Position numbers and translations under genes: made by a program. Below are positions 8,084 through 16,318 of a DNA stretch of 46,509 nucleotides, piece by piece. The notes beneath the pieces were generated by a model, which was not told the origin of the DNA, ran no database searches, and was given only the letters and a program-made list of their open reading frames with translations. Within the stretch, counting starts at the first letter, position 1; every line of letters begins with the position of its first letter. Location: contig NZ_DAHUXJ010000130.1 in NCBI RefSeq assembly GCF_027307225.1, positions 1 to 46,509 on the forward strand, written 5' to 3'. Source of the stretch: Bradyrhizobium sp. GTDB taxonomy: Bacteria; Pseudomonadota; Alphaproteobacteria; Rhizobiales; Xanthobacteraceae.

Positions 8084-9697
8084 ATGTCCGATCTTGCGCT
8101 CAGTAACGATTCCCGGTCGCCGCTCGGCAACGAAGTGGCGCGCCGACGCACCTTTGCGATCATTTCGCACCCGGACGCCGGCAAGACGACGCTGACCGAA
8201 AAGCTGCTGTTGTTCGGTGGCGCAATCAACCTGGCGGGGCAGGTCAAGGCCAAGGGTGAGCGGCGCAACACCCGTTCAGACTGGATGAAGATCGAACGCG
8301 AGCGCGGCATCTCCGTCGTGACCTCGGTGATGACGTTCGAATTCGATGGTCTCGTTTTCAACCTTCTGGATACGCCGGGCCACGAGGATTTTTCCGAAGA
8401 CACCTATCGCACGCTGACCGCGGTCGATTCAGCCGTGATGGTGATCGATGCCGCCAAGGGCATCGAAGCGCGCACGCGCAAGCTGTTCGAGGTGTGCCGC
8501 CTCCGGGATATTCCCATCATTACGTTCATCAACAAGATGGATCGCGAGAGCCGCGACACGTTCGAGCTTCTCGACGAGATCGAGAAGACGCTGGCGCTCG
8601 ACACCGCGCCGATGACGTGGCCGGTCGGCCGCGGCCGCGATTTTCTCGGCACCTACGATCTCGCAACCGGCGGCGTCCGCCTTCTGGAAGGCGGCGGCGC
8701 CAAGACCGGCGCGGCACTTCAGATCGATATTGCCGACCTCGCCGGACGCAACCCCAATCTCGACGTTGCCGAAATCAAGGAAGAGCTCGCGCTCGTCTCG
8801 GAAGCCTGCAAGCCTTTCGAACTCGAGGCGTTTCGCGAAGGCCATCTCACGCCGGTCTATTTCGGCAGCGCCTTGCGCAATTTCGGCGTCGGCGATCTGC
8901 TCGAGGGCTTGGGACGTTTTGCGCCGCCTCCGCGTGCGCAGGAGGGCAATCTGCGCAAGGTTGAAGCGGCCGAGCCGCGCATGAGCGCCTTTGTGTTCAA
9001 GATCCAGGCCAATATGGATCCCAATCACCGCGACCGCATCGCGTTCGCGCGCCTGTGTTCCGGCAAGCTGACGCGGGGCATGAAGGCAAAACTGGTACGC
9101 ACTGGTAAGACCATGCCGCTGTCGAGCCCGCAATTCTTCTTCGCCCAGGACCGTTCGGTGGCGGACGAGGCCTTTGCGGGCGATGTCGTCGGCATCCCCA
9201 ATCACGGTTCTCTCCGCATCGGCGACACGCTGACCGAGGGCGAGGACATCACCTTTGTGGGTGTGCCGAGCTTCGCGCCGGAAATCGTTCGTCGCGTGCG
9301 TCTGACCGACGCGATGAAGGCCAAGAAGCTCAAGGAAGCCTTGCAACAGATGTCGGAAGAGGGCGTCGTTCAGGTGTTTCGGCCGCGTGATGGCGCGCCG
9401 GCGCTGGTTGGCGTGGTGGGTCCGCTGCAACTCGATGTGTTGAAGGCGCGGCTCGAGGCGGAATATGCGCTGCCGGTGGAATTCGAAGTCTCCGAATTCC
9501 AGCTGGCGCGGTGGATTTCCTCCGATGACCGCAAGAAGCTCGATGCCTTCGTCGCTGCCAACGGCTCCGGCGTTGCCGATGACGTCGATGGCGATCCGGT
9601 GTTCCTGGCCAAGAACGAGTTCTACCTCGGCTACACCAAGGAGCGTGCGGAGGGCATCGTCTTCTCCAGCGTCAAAGACGTGAAGAAGAAGGCATAG
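8084..9697 (+). CDS. prfC: Peptide chain release factor 3 (RF3), GTPase
   Basis: A 537-residue translational GTPase that recycles RF1/RF2 from the terminating ribosome. RRRTFAIISHPDAGKTTLTEKLL at residues 20-42 is the RF3 signature with P-loop near 29-36; RGISVVTSVMTFE is switch I, DTPGHEDFSEDTYRTL is G3 and FINKMDRE is G4. The ATG at 8084 is preferred: it places about 17 residues before the conserved EVARRRTF, close to the E. coli form (529 residues), whereas an upstream ATG at 8027 adds 19 atypical residues. It stands as a single gene. Confidence 0.95.
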   Translation: MSDLALSNDSRSPLGNEVARRRTFAIISHPDAGKTTLTEKLLLFGGAINLAGQVKAKGERRNTRSDWMKIERERGISVVTSVMTFEFDGLVFNLLDTPGHEDFSEDTYRTLTAVDSAVMVIDAAKGIEARTRKLFEVCRLRDIPIITFINKMDRESRDTFELLDEIEKTLALDTAPMTWPVGRGRDFLGTYDLATGGVRLLEGGGAKTGAALQIDIADLAGRNPNLDVAEIKEELALVSEACKPFELEAFREGHLTPVYFGSALRNFGVGDLLEGLGRFAPPPRAQEGNLRKVEAAEPRMSAFVFKIQANMDPNHRDRIAFARLCSGKLTRGMKAKLVRTGKTMPLSSPQFFFAQDRSVADEAFAGDVVGIPNHGSLRIGDTLTEGEDITFVGVPSFAPEIVRRVRLTDAMKAKKLKEALQQMSEEGVVQVFRPRDGAPALVGVVGPLQLDVLKARLEAEYALPVEFEVSEFQLARWISSDDRKKLDAFVAANGSGVADDVDGDPVFLAKNEFYLGYTKERAEGIVFSSVKDVKKKA

Positions 9698-9807
9698 CGC
9701 GTCGTCCGCGCGAGGATGTGAACCCACCTGGCGCGACTACCACGACCTTTCCTCTCATTTTGGCGTTATGTTGTGCTTCCGAAGGCCGCTGCTCCGAGGG
9801 CCGCCGT

Positions 9808-10416
9808 ATGCTCCGTCGCGCCGCTATCCTTTTCGTGATTGTCGTTATTGGATCGGCGCTGGCCGGAAGCGCGGAGGCGAGGCGGTGGCATCGGATCAAT
9901 GCCATACCGTTTTCGCATGAGCCTTGCAGTGTTCTGTCACATCACCCGTGCACGCCGTCGTTTTGCAGCGTGCTCCATCGCGGTCCCTGCACTTCAGAGA
10001 TCTACTATCCCTACGGCGAAAACCTCCAGCTGACCGTGGAGAGCAAGCCCGCGGATGCAGATGCGCAGAAATATCAGAAGCCCGACCACGACCTCGACAA
10101 TATCGGCGATCTATTTGCCGCGCTCCGTTCCTGCTGGACCCCACCGCCCGCGGACGCGGCGAAAGAAGGCATGCAGATGACCGTTCGTTTCAGTTTCAAG
10201 CGATCGGGCGATCTGATCGGCCCCCCGCGTATGACCTTTGCCACCGTGGGTACGCCTGCCGATGTGCGCGACACCTATCTCAAGGCGATCAGCGCCTCCA
10301 TCGATGCTTGTATGCCCCTCAAGTTCACCGGCGCGCTCGGAGGAGCCGTGGCGGGGCGGCCCATCGCCATCCGCTACGTCGACAACCGCGACATCGACAA
10401 GAAGGCAACGCCGTAG
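9808..10416 (+). CDS. Exported protein with TonB C-terminal-like region
   Basis: A 202-residue protein starting MLRRAAILFVIVVIGSALAG, a Sec signal peptide with cleavage likely after AEA. The mature N-terminus holds four Cys in a His/Pro-rich stretch (EPCSVL, HPCTPS, FCSVL, GPCTSE), suggesting disulfides or metal binding. The second half (MTVRFSFKRSGDLIGPPRMTF) resembles the TonB/TolA C-terminal fold, where 'F-x-R-x-G-x-L' opens the sheet. The ATG at 9808 is chosen over an upstream one at 9718 because the signal peptide begins there. Function unknown; similar small periplasmic proteins are common in this family. Confidence 0.7.
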   Translation: MLRRAAILFVIVVIGSALAGSAEARRWHRINAIPFSHEPCSVLSHHPCTPSFCSVLHRGPCTSEIYYPYGENLQLTVESKPADADAQKYQKPDHDLDNIGDLFAALRSCWTPPPADAAKEGMQMTVRFSFKRSGDLIGPPRMTFATVGTPADVRDTYLKAISASIDACMPLKFTGALGGAVAGRPIAIRYVDNRDIDKKATP

Positions 10417-10514
10417 CCGCCGCGCCAAAGGCCATAGCCGCCCATTAGCGCATTGCTGTTTGGCGCCCGAACGTGTAGGCGATGCCGGAACGGGACATCG
10501 GCGGAGGTGCGAGC

Positions 10515-11117
10515 ATGGGACTGGCGGTGATGATTCTGGGCCTCGCCCTCTTTCTCGGCGTGCATACATTGCCAGCCCAGCGTGGGCTTCGCGCCCGTGC
10601 CATCGCTGCCATGGGCGAGAGCGGTTACAAGATAGCTTATGCGCTAGTCTCGGTGCTCGGGATCGCACTGATCGCCTGGGGCTTCGCGCATTACCGCGCG
10701 GCGGGAATGATTGACGTTTGGGAAGGGGCGGTTTCTCCGAAGACGCTTGTTATTCTCAAGCACATTACCGTTGGCCTGATGCTGCCGGCGGTCATCCTGG
10801 TGGTGGCTTCCTATTTGCGCGGGCACATCTACAAGGCGCTCAAGCATCCGATGCTGGCGGGTGTCAAATTGTGGGCGGCTGCGCATCTATTGGCCAACGG
10901 GGATCTCGGCTCGATCATCCTGTTCGGCTCATTCCTGGGCTGGGCGGTGTTCGACCGTATCTCGCTGAAAGGCCGGGCTGGCGCCGGGGGCCCGCCGATT
11001 CCCGTTGGCGGCTGGGGCAACGACATGATCGCAATCGCGGTCGGGATCGTTGCCTATCTTGCGCTGGCCTTGGCCTTTCATCCTGTCGTGATCGGCGTTC
11101 CCGTCGTAGGAGTATAG
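10515..11117 (+). CDS. nnrU: NnrU family integral membrane protein
   Basis: A 200-residue membrane protein with about five to six hydrophobic segments. FLGVHTLPAQRGLRA near residue 13, a MIDVW-like segment, RGHIYKALKHPML and KLWAAAHLLANGDLGSIILFG are NnrU family hallmarks. NnrU was first described near nitrite/nitric-oxide reductase genes, but no denitrification genes are close by, so a role in N-oxide metabolism is not supported here. The ATG at 10515 follows a GGAGG at 10503; an ATG at 10482 would add 11 unrelated residues. The TAG stop (11115-11117) is the first triplet of a palindromic repeat. Confidence 0.85.
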   Translation: MGLAVMILGLALFLGVHTLPAQRGLRARAIAAMGESGYKIAYALVSVLGIALIAWGFAHYRAAGMIDVWEGAVSPKTLVILKHITVGLMLPAVILVVASYLRGHIYKALKHPMLAGVKLWAAAHLLANGDLGSIILFGSFLGWAVFDRISLKGRAGAGGPPIPVGGWGNDMIAIAVGIVAYLALALAFHPVVIGVPVVGV

Positions 11118-11190
11118 TGCGGCGAACTTGAAGTTCCTATCGATGTTGCAGCAAGTTCGTTATAGGAACTTCAAGTTCAAAGCCGCACTA
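11115..11190 (+). repeat. Palindromic element A (bulge on 3' arm)
   Basis: TAGTGCGGC (11115-11123) pairs with GCCGCACTA (11182-11190); after a 3-nt AAA bulge on the 3' arm, GAACTTGAAGTTCCTAT (11124-11140) pairs perfectly with ATAGGAACTTCAAGTTC (11162-11178). The loop of 21 nt contains GTTGCAGCAAG. Its first three bases are the nnrU stop codon. It is the left member of a double element (see B). Confidence 0.9.
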
Positions 11191-11205
11191 AATACCAATA
11201 TTTGC

Positions 11206-11280
11206 TAGAGCTCCTTTGATTTCGAAGTTCGCATCAGAGGTTGCCGCGAGGGTTTGCGAACTTCGAAAATCGGAGCTCTA
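11206..11280 (+). repeat. Palindromic element B (bulge on 5' arm), abutting panB
   Basis: TAGAGCTCC (11206-11214) pairs with GGAGCTCTA (11272-11280). A TTT bulge follows on the 5' arm, then GATTTCGAAGTTCGCA pairs with TGCGAACTTCGAAAATC (one extra A). The loop holds GTTGCCGCGAG. It starts 15 bp after element A and ends 4 bp before the panB ATG. The GGAG at 11272-11275, the only plausible ribosome-binding site for panB (9 nt from the ATG), is part of the outer stem. Confidence 0.9.
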
Positions 11281-11284
11281 GGCC

Positions 11285-12109
11285 ATGTCGGTTCAAGCAG
11301 CGGTCAAGCGGAAGACGGCACCCGAGATCCGCGCACGCAAGAATGGCGAGCCGATCGTGATGCTGACTTCCTATCACGCGCATACCGCAGCCCTGGTAGA
11401 CCGGTATTGCGACGTTATCCTGGTCGGCGACTCCCTCGGCAACGTCATGCACGGATTTGAAACCACCGTGCCGGTGACGCTCGACATGATGATCCTTCAG
11501 GGTCACGCGGTGATGCGCGGCTCGCAGCACGCGCTTGTCGTCGTCGATATGCCTTTCGGGTCCTACGAGGCTTCGAAAGAGCAGGCCTTTCATTCGGCTG
11601 TCCGGGTTCTCAAGGAGACGCATTGCGGCGCGATCAAGCTGGAGGGAGGCGCGCGGATGGCAGAGACGATCGCCTTTCTGGTCGAGCGCGGCATTCCTGT
11701 CATGGGACACATTGGCCTGACACCGCAGTCGATCAATACGCTCGGCTCGTTTCGCGCCCAGGGGCGCGAGGAGGGAAGCTGGGCGCCGATCGAAAACGAT
11801 GCGGTTGCGGTGGCGCAAGCCGGCGCTTTCTCGGTCGTGGTTGAAGCGGTTGCGGAACCGCTCGCGCGCAAGATCACCGAAGCGATCGACATTCCGACGA
11901 TCGGCATCGGCGCAAGCGCGGCCTGCGACGGCCAGGTTCTCGTACTTGAGGATATGCTGGGACTATCGCCGCGAGCCCCGAAATTTGTCCGCCGCTATGG
12001 CAATCTCGGTCCGATGATCGAGGCAGCAATCCAGGGATATGCGGCCGATGTCCGCTCGCGCGCCTTTCCGGGGCCCGAGCATGTTTACGGCATGAAGACG
12101 AAGGCGTGA
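11285..12109 (+). CDS. panB: 3-methyl-2-oxobutanoate hydroxymethyltransferase
   Basis: A 274-residue cytoplasmic enzyme that transfers a hydroxymethyl group from 5,10-methylene-THF to alpha-ketoisovalerate, first committed step of pantothenate/CoA synthesis. Visible motifs: MLTSYHAHTAALVD (first strand), VGDSLGNVMHG (Mg2+-binding Asp in GDSLG), VVVDMPFGSY, IKLEGG with substrate-binding residues, and PVMGHIGLTPQ. The length matches the family (about 263-275). An in-frame TAG at 11279-11281 forbids any earlier start. No panC follows. The 5' region is wholly made of palindromes A and B. Confidence 0.96.
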   Translation: MSVQAAVKRKTAPEIRARKNGEPIVMLTSYHAHTAALVDRYCDVILVGDSLGNVMHGFETTVPVTLDMMILQGHAVMRGSQHALVVVDMPFGSYEASKEQAFHSAVRVLKETHCGAIKLEGGARMAETIAFLVERGIPVMGHIGLTPQSINTLGSFRAQGREEGSWAPIENDAVAVAQAGAFSVVVEAVAEPLARKITEAIDIPTIGIGASAACDGQVLVLEDMLGLSPRAPKFVRRYGNLGPMIEAAIQGYAADVRSRAFPGPEHVYGMKTKA

Positions 12110-12312
12110 GCCAACGAGACAGGCGGGGCGGCGGGCACATATCGCGGCAGACGGGTGGATGTGCCGTCAAAAGTAGCGCGGTTAACGCTTTGGCCCGGCT
12201 AGCTTTGCCTTGCCACCGCCATATCGCTAGGGTAACGCGACCGCCATCAAGGGACAGATTCATGGCTTCGGTTGGTTCCGGCTGTGGTCGGTCGGGGATT
12301 GGATTTCTATAA

Positions 12313-12966
12313 GTGTCTGAATTATTTGATGAAGTCGACGAGGAGGTCCGTCGGGAGCAGCTCAAGAAGCTGTGGGACCGCTACTCGCTCTATATCATCG
12401 CTGCCGCGGTGCTGATCGTTGTCGCGGTTGGCGCATGGCGCGGCTATCAGTATCTGGAAGCCCAAAAGGCGGCCGAGGCCGGCAAGGCCTTCGACGCGGC
12501 GATCGCGCTCTCCGAGCAGAACAAGCACAGCGAAGCCGAGGCGGCCTTCAACAAGCTGGCCACAACGGCGCCGTTTGGATACCGCATGCTGGCCCGTCTG
12601 CGTGCGGCCGCCGAAGTCGCAACCCGCGATCCCAAAGCCGGCGCCAAACTGTACGACGAGATTGCGGCCGATCCCGGTGTCGGAAGGGTTGAGCAGGACT
12701 TGGCGCGGGTTCGTGCCGGGGCGCTGCTATTGGACAGCGAAAGCTACCAGAACATGCTGCAACGGCTGGATGCTGCCACGAAGCCAGACGCGACCTTTCG
12801 TCATACCGCGCGCGAGCTGCTGGCGTTGTCGGCTTGGCGCGCCAACGACACGGCTGCGGCGCGGCAATGGCTTGATATGATCGCAAACGATGGCGAGACG
12901 CCTTCGGCGATGCGTTCGCGGGCAGAAGCGCTCCAGGCGCTGCTTCCACCGATTGCCAAGAGCTGA
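12313..12966 (+). CDS. YfgM-like membrane-anchored TPR protein (TPR_21)
   Basis: A 217-residue protein with a cytoplasmic acidic N-terminus (SELFDEVDEEVRREQLKKLWDRY), one membrane anchor at about residues 26-42 and a periplasmic part of TPR-like helices. This is the architecture of YfgM, a SecYEG-associated periplasmic chaperone partner. It lies two genes upstream of der, as in E. coli yfgM-bamB-der. The start is a GTG at 12313, placed exactly at the conserved SE-x-F beginning. The 203 bases before it show no other gene. Confidence 0.82.
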   Translation: MSELFDEVDEEVRREQLKKLWDRYSLYIIAAAVLIVVAVGAWRGYQYLEAQKAAEAGKAFDAAIALSEQNKHSEAEAAFNKLATTAPFGYRMLARLRAAAEVATRDPKAGAKLYDEIAADPGVGRVEQDLARVRAGALLLDSESYQNMLQRLDAATKPDATFRHTARELLALSAWRANDTAAARQWLDMIANDGETPSAMRSRAEALQALLPPIAKS

Positions 12967-12984
12967 CGACAGGAAATCGTGGCC

Positions 12985-13524
12985 ATGCGTCGCCTGCAAC
13001 GTCTGATCGCTGCATCCGTTCTTGTCGCGCTGTCTGCGGCGATCGCCGGCTGCTCGAACAACGCCACCAGCTTTGATCCGATGGATTGGCTCGATTGGCT
13101 CGACACGAAGAAGAAGCTTCAGGGCGATCGCAAGCCGGTATTTCCGGAGGGCGTGCCCGGTCTCGAAGAGGGCGTGCCAAAATCGCTCTACAAGGGTGCG
13201 CAGCAGGCCGATCAGAGTCCGCCGCCCGAGGCCGCGCCTGTTCCGCCGCCGCCACAGCCCGAGACCAAGCCAAAAAAGACCGTCAGGAACAAGCAGACGG
13301 CGCCCGCCACGGTGAGCACTGATCCAGCCGCCGCGTCTGAAGACGGCACGGCGCCAGCTCCCAAAAAGAAGGTTGCGCGCCACCGGACCACCACGCCGCC
13401 GCCTGATCAGCCAGCCAATTCGCAGCAGCAATCGACGGCGCAGCCTGCCCAATCGGCGCCACCCGCTCAGCAATCGGCCGCGCCATTCCCCGCTCCGCTA
13501 CCGGGCGGCACGTTTACGCGCTAA
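12985..13524 (+). CDS. Small Pro/Ala-rich lipoprotein at the bamB position
   Basis: A 179-residue protein with a lipoprotein signal: MRRLQRL basic start, hydrophobic core and lipobox IAGC (Cys23). After the Cys it has a Trp-rich segment (DPMDWLDWLDTKKK), a short motif RKPVFPEGVPGLEEGVP, then about 100 residues of Pro, Ala, Gln and Lys with no predicted fold. ATG 12985 is preferred over GTG 12979 because of spacing to AGGAAA at 12971. In enterobacteria the BamB beta-propeller lipoprotein occupies this slot between yfgM and der; no propeller repeats are present here. Function unknown, probably envelope-related. Confidence 0.75.
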   Translation: MRRLQRLIAASVLVALSAAIAGCSNNATSFDPMDWLDWLDTKKKLQGDRKPVFPEGVPGLEEGVPKSLYKGAQQADQSPPPEAAPVPPPPQPETKPKKTVRNKQTAPATVSTDPAAASEDGTAPAPKKKVARHRTTTPPPDQPANSQQQSTAQPAQSAPPAQQSAAPFPAPLPGGTFTR

Positions 13525-13607
13525 AGCTCGGCACGGTAGGCTGGAACAAGAGACCAGCCGGTTGCCGCAAAGCGCTTTCTTCGATTTTCCCGCGGCTCGG
13601 ATTCATT

Positions 13608-14993
13608 ATGCCCTTTACGGTTGCCATAATCGGCCGGCCCAATGTCGGGAAATCGACGCTATTCAATCGCCTGGTCGGACAGAAGCTCGCGCTGGTCGAC
13701 GATGCGCCGGGCGTCACCCGCGACCGGCGAGAGGGCGAGGCTCGGCTCGGCGATCTCCGTTTCACCGTGATCGACACGGCGGGCCTCGACGAGGGCGCGA
13801 AGGGATCGCTTACGGCCCGCATGCAAGAACAGACCGAAACGGCGATCGAACTTGCGGACGCGTTGATGTTTGTGATCGATGCACGCGCCGGACTAACGCC
13901 GAACGACCGCGCCTTTGCCGACTATGTGCGCCGCGCCAGCAAGCCGGTGGTTGTCCTCGCCAACAAGAGCGAAGGCAAGCACGGCGATGTGGGCGCAATG
14001 GAATCCTACGCGCTGGGTCTTGGCGATCCAGTGCTGGTTTCCGCCGAACACGGCGAGGGCATGGGCGAGCTCTACGACGCACTGCGTGTGCTGATGCCGA
14101 AAGCGACGGAAGCCGAAGACGAAGCCGATGACGAAATCGCCGGGGCGGATGAGGCGGACCTGGCGCAGCGGCCGATCCGCGTGGCGGTCGTGGGCCGTCC
14201 CAATGCCGGCAAGTCGACGCTGATCAATCGCCTGCTCGGCGAGGAACGGCTGCTCACCAGCCCCGAGGCAGGCACCACGCGCGACTCCATCGCCGTGGAG
14301 ATCACCTGGAACGGCCGGGATTTTCGCGTGTTCGATACCGCCGGCTTGCGGCGGCGTTCGCGGATCGAGGAAAAGCTCGAAAAGCTTTCGGTAGCGGATG
14401 CCTTGCGCGCGGTGCGCTTTGCCGAGGTCGTCGTGCTGATGACGGATGTGCAGGGCAAATTCGAGGAACAGGATTTACGCATTGCCGACCTGATCGAGCG
14501 CGAGGGTCGGGCACTCGTGATCGCTGTCAACAAATGGGACCTTGTCGAGGCAAAGCCCGGCGCGATTTCTGCGCTACGCACGGAGGCCGATCATTGGTTG
14601 CCGCAGGTCAAGGGCGCGCCGCTGGTCGCCGTATCGGGCCTGATGGGCGAGGGCATCGATCGCCTGATGCGCGCCATCGAAGACGCCTATGCTGTGTGGA
14701 ACAGGCGCGTGCCGACGGCGGCGCTTAATCGCTGGTTCGAGCAGGCCGTCGGCGCCAATCCGCCGCCGGCGGTCTCCGGCCGGCGGTTGAAGCTGAATTA
14801 CATTACGCAGGCCAAGGCGCGGCCACCGAGCTTCGTGCTGTTCTGCTCGCGTGCCGACGCCGTGCCGCAGGCTTATCTGCGCTATCTCGTCAATTCGCTG
14901 CGCGAGTATTTCGAACTGCCGGGAACGCCGGTGCGAATTGCGCTGCGCGAGAAGGCCAATCCTTTCGCGCACAAACGAAAGCGACCGTCGTGA
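13608..14993 (+). CDS. der: Ribosome-assembly GTPase Der (EngA)
   Basis: A 461-residue double-GTPase required for 50S maturation. The first G domain has GRPNVGKST at residues 9-17, DTAGL and NKSE (a divergent G4 in place of NKxD); the second has GRPNAGKST near residue 200, DTAGLRRRSRIEE and NKWD. A KH-like C-terminal domain with RRLKLNYITQAKARPPSFVLF and a basic KRKRPS tail follow. It overlaps the next gene by 4 bases (GTGA). Confidence 0.96.
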   Translation: MPFTVAIIGRPNVGKSTLFNRLVGQKLALVDDAPGVTRDRREGEARLGDLRFTVIDTAGLDEGAKGSLTARMQEQTETAIELADALMFVIDARAGLTPNDRAFADYVRRASKPVVVLANKSEGKHGDVGAMESYALGLGDPVLVSAEHGEGMGELYDALRVLMPKATEAEDEADDEIAGADEADLAQRPIRVAVVGRPNAGKSTLINRLLGEERLLTSPEAGTTRDSIAVEITWNGRDFRVFDTAGLRRRSRIEEKLEKLSVADALRAVRFAEVVVLMTDVQGKFEEQDLRIADLIEREGRALVIAVNKWDLVEAKPGAISALRTEADHWLPQVKGAPLVAVSGLMGEGIDRLMRAIEDAYAVWNRRVPTAALNRWFEQAVGANPPPAVSGRRLKLNYITQAKARPPSFVLFCSRADAVPQAYLRYLVNSLREYFELPGTPVRIALREKANPFAHKRKRPS

Positions 14994-16252
14994 GCGAAAC
15001 AGGCGCGATTGACACGCAGCCTGCAACATCATCAGCGCGTGGCGCGGCGGTCGCCTTCATATTCGTCACGATCCTGCTCGACATGCTCGCGCTCGGCCTG
15101 ATCATGCCGATCCTGCCAAAGTTGGTCGAAAGCTTTGTCGATAATGATACCGCACGCGCCGCCCGCATCTTCGGGCTGTTCGGAACGGCGTGGGCGTTGA
15201 TGCAGTTCTTCTTCTCGCCGTTCCTCGGTGGCCTGTCCGACCGGTTTGGCCGACGCCCCGTGGTGCTATTATCGAATTTCGGACTGGCGCTGGATTACGT
15301 GTTGATGGCGATGGCGCCGTCTCTGATCTGGCTGTTTGTCGGCCGCGTGATTTCCGGCATTACGTCGGCCAGCGTGTCTACGGCTTTTGCCTATATCGCC
15401 GACATCACTCCCGTCGAGCGCCGGGCCGCGGTTTTTGGCAAGGTCGGCGCGGCCTTCGGCGCCGGCTTCATCATCGGTCCCGCCATCGGCGGCTTGTTGG
15501 GCGATGCCGATCCGAGGCTGCCGTTCTGGGTCGCGGCCGGTTTGAGCTTTGCCAACACGATGTACGGTCTGCTGATCTTGCCGGAATCCTTGCCGTCCGA
15601 TCGCCGCTCACCGTTCCGCTGGAAGAGCGCCAATCCGCTCGGCGCGCTGCGGCTGTTGCGCTCGGATCGGACCCTGGCCGGCTTGTCCGTGGTGACGTTC
15701 TTCACCCAGCTGGCGCATGCCGTATTGCCATCGACCTTCGTGCTTTATGCGACCTATCGATATGGCTGGGATTCGAAAACGGTTGGTCTCACGCTGGCAA
15801 TGGTCGGCCTCTGTGCCATGCTGGTGCAGGGGGCAGGCATCGGACCGATCATCCGGCTATTCGGCGAACGCCGCGCGCTGCTGCTGGGACTTGTCTGTGG
15901 TGCCACCGCCTTCCTGATTTTCGCCGTCGCTCCCACCGGGCCGCTGTCTTGGCTCGGAATTCCGGTGATGTCGTTATGGGGCGTCTCAGGTGCTGCGATT
16001 CAGTCATTCATGACCAAACAAGTCGCGCCCGACCAGCAGGGCCAGCTGCAGGGCGCGAACGCAAGCGTGCAGAGCATCTCCCAATTGCTGGGGCCATCGG
16101 TGTTCACGCTCACATTCGCCTATTTCATCGGTGCGGAAGCGCCGTTGCATTTGCCCGGCGCGCCGTTCTTCCTCGCGTCGGTGCTGGTGCTGACGGCGCT
16201 TGGCGTTGCCGTGCGGACGCTATCGGCTGGTAGGCGGATGGGCGACGGGTGA
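14990..16252 (+). CDS. MFS transporter, TetA-like DHA1 family
   Basis: A 420-residue membrane protein with 12 expected helices. The loop after the second helix is GGLSDRFGRRPVVLLS, the MFS motif A (G-x-L-S-D-R-x-G-R-R), and the segment GRVISGITSASVSTAFAYIAD matches tetracycline-resistance type antiporters (motif C region). It starts with a GTG at 14990 that overlaps the der stop, an arrangement implying cotranscription. The substrate is not readable; housekeeping members of this family in related bacteria are not linked to tetracycline resistance. Confidence 0.88.
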   Translation: MSETGAIDTQPATSSARGAAVAFIFVTILLDMLALGLIMPILPKLVESFVDNDTARAARIFGLFGTAWALMQFFFSPFLGGLSDRFGRRPVVLLSNFGLALDYVLMAMAPSLIWLFVGRVISGITSASVSTAFAYIADITPVERRAAVFGKVGAAFGAGFIIGPAIGGLLGDADPRLPFWVAAGLSFANTMYGLLILPESLPSDRRSPFRWKSANPLGALRLLRSDRTLAGLSVVTFFTQLAHAVLPSTFVLYATYRYGWDSKTVGLTLAMVGLCAMLVQGAGIGPIIRLFGERRALLLGLVCGATAFLIFAVAPTGPLSWLGIPVMSLWGVSGAAIQSFMTKQVAPDQQGQLQGANASVQSISQLLGPSVFTLTFAYFIGAEAPLHLPGAPFFLASVLVLTALGVAVRTLSAGRRMGDG

Positions 16253-16318
16253 CGGTTCGGGATCGCTCTGCCGAACGCTACCGTCCAGGTGTTCCAATTC
16301 AAAATGCGTTTCCGCTAC

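Noticed and set aside
8429..9727. 432-residue minus-strand frame opposite prfC
   Set aside because: Shadow of the RF3 gene; no start context or motif.
10515..11117. Denitrification locus because of NnrU
   Set aside because: No nir, nor or nnrR-type genes in the window.
14990..16252. Tetracycline-resistance determinant
   Set aside because: TetA-like MFS features only; housekeeping context overlapping der and no tetR beside it, so resistance is not claimed.
16253..16318. Terminator between the MFS and SDR genes
   Set aside because: Only a 6-bp GTTCGG/CCGAAC stem with a 10-nt loop and no T-run; too weak to call.
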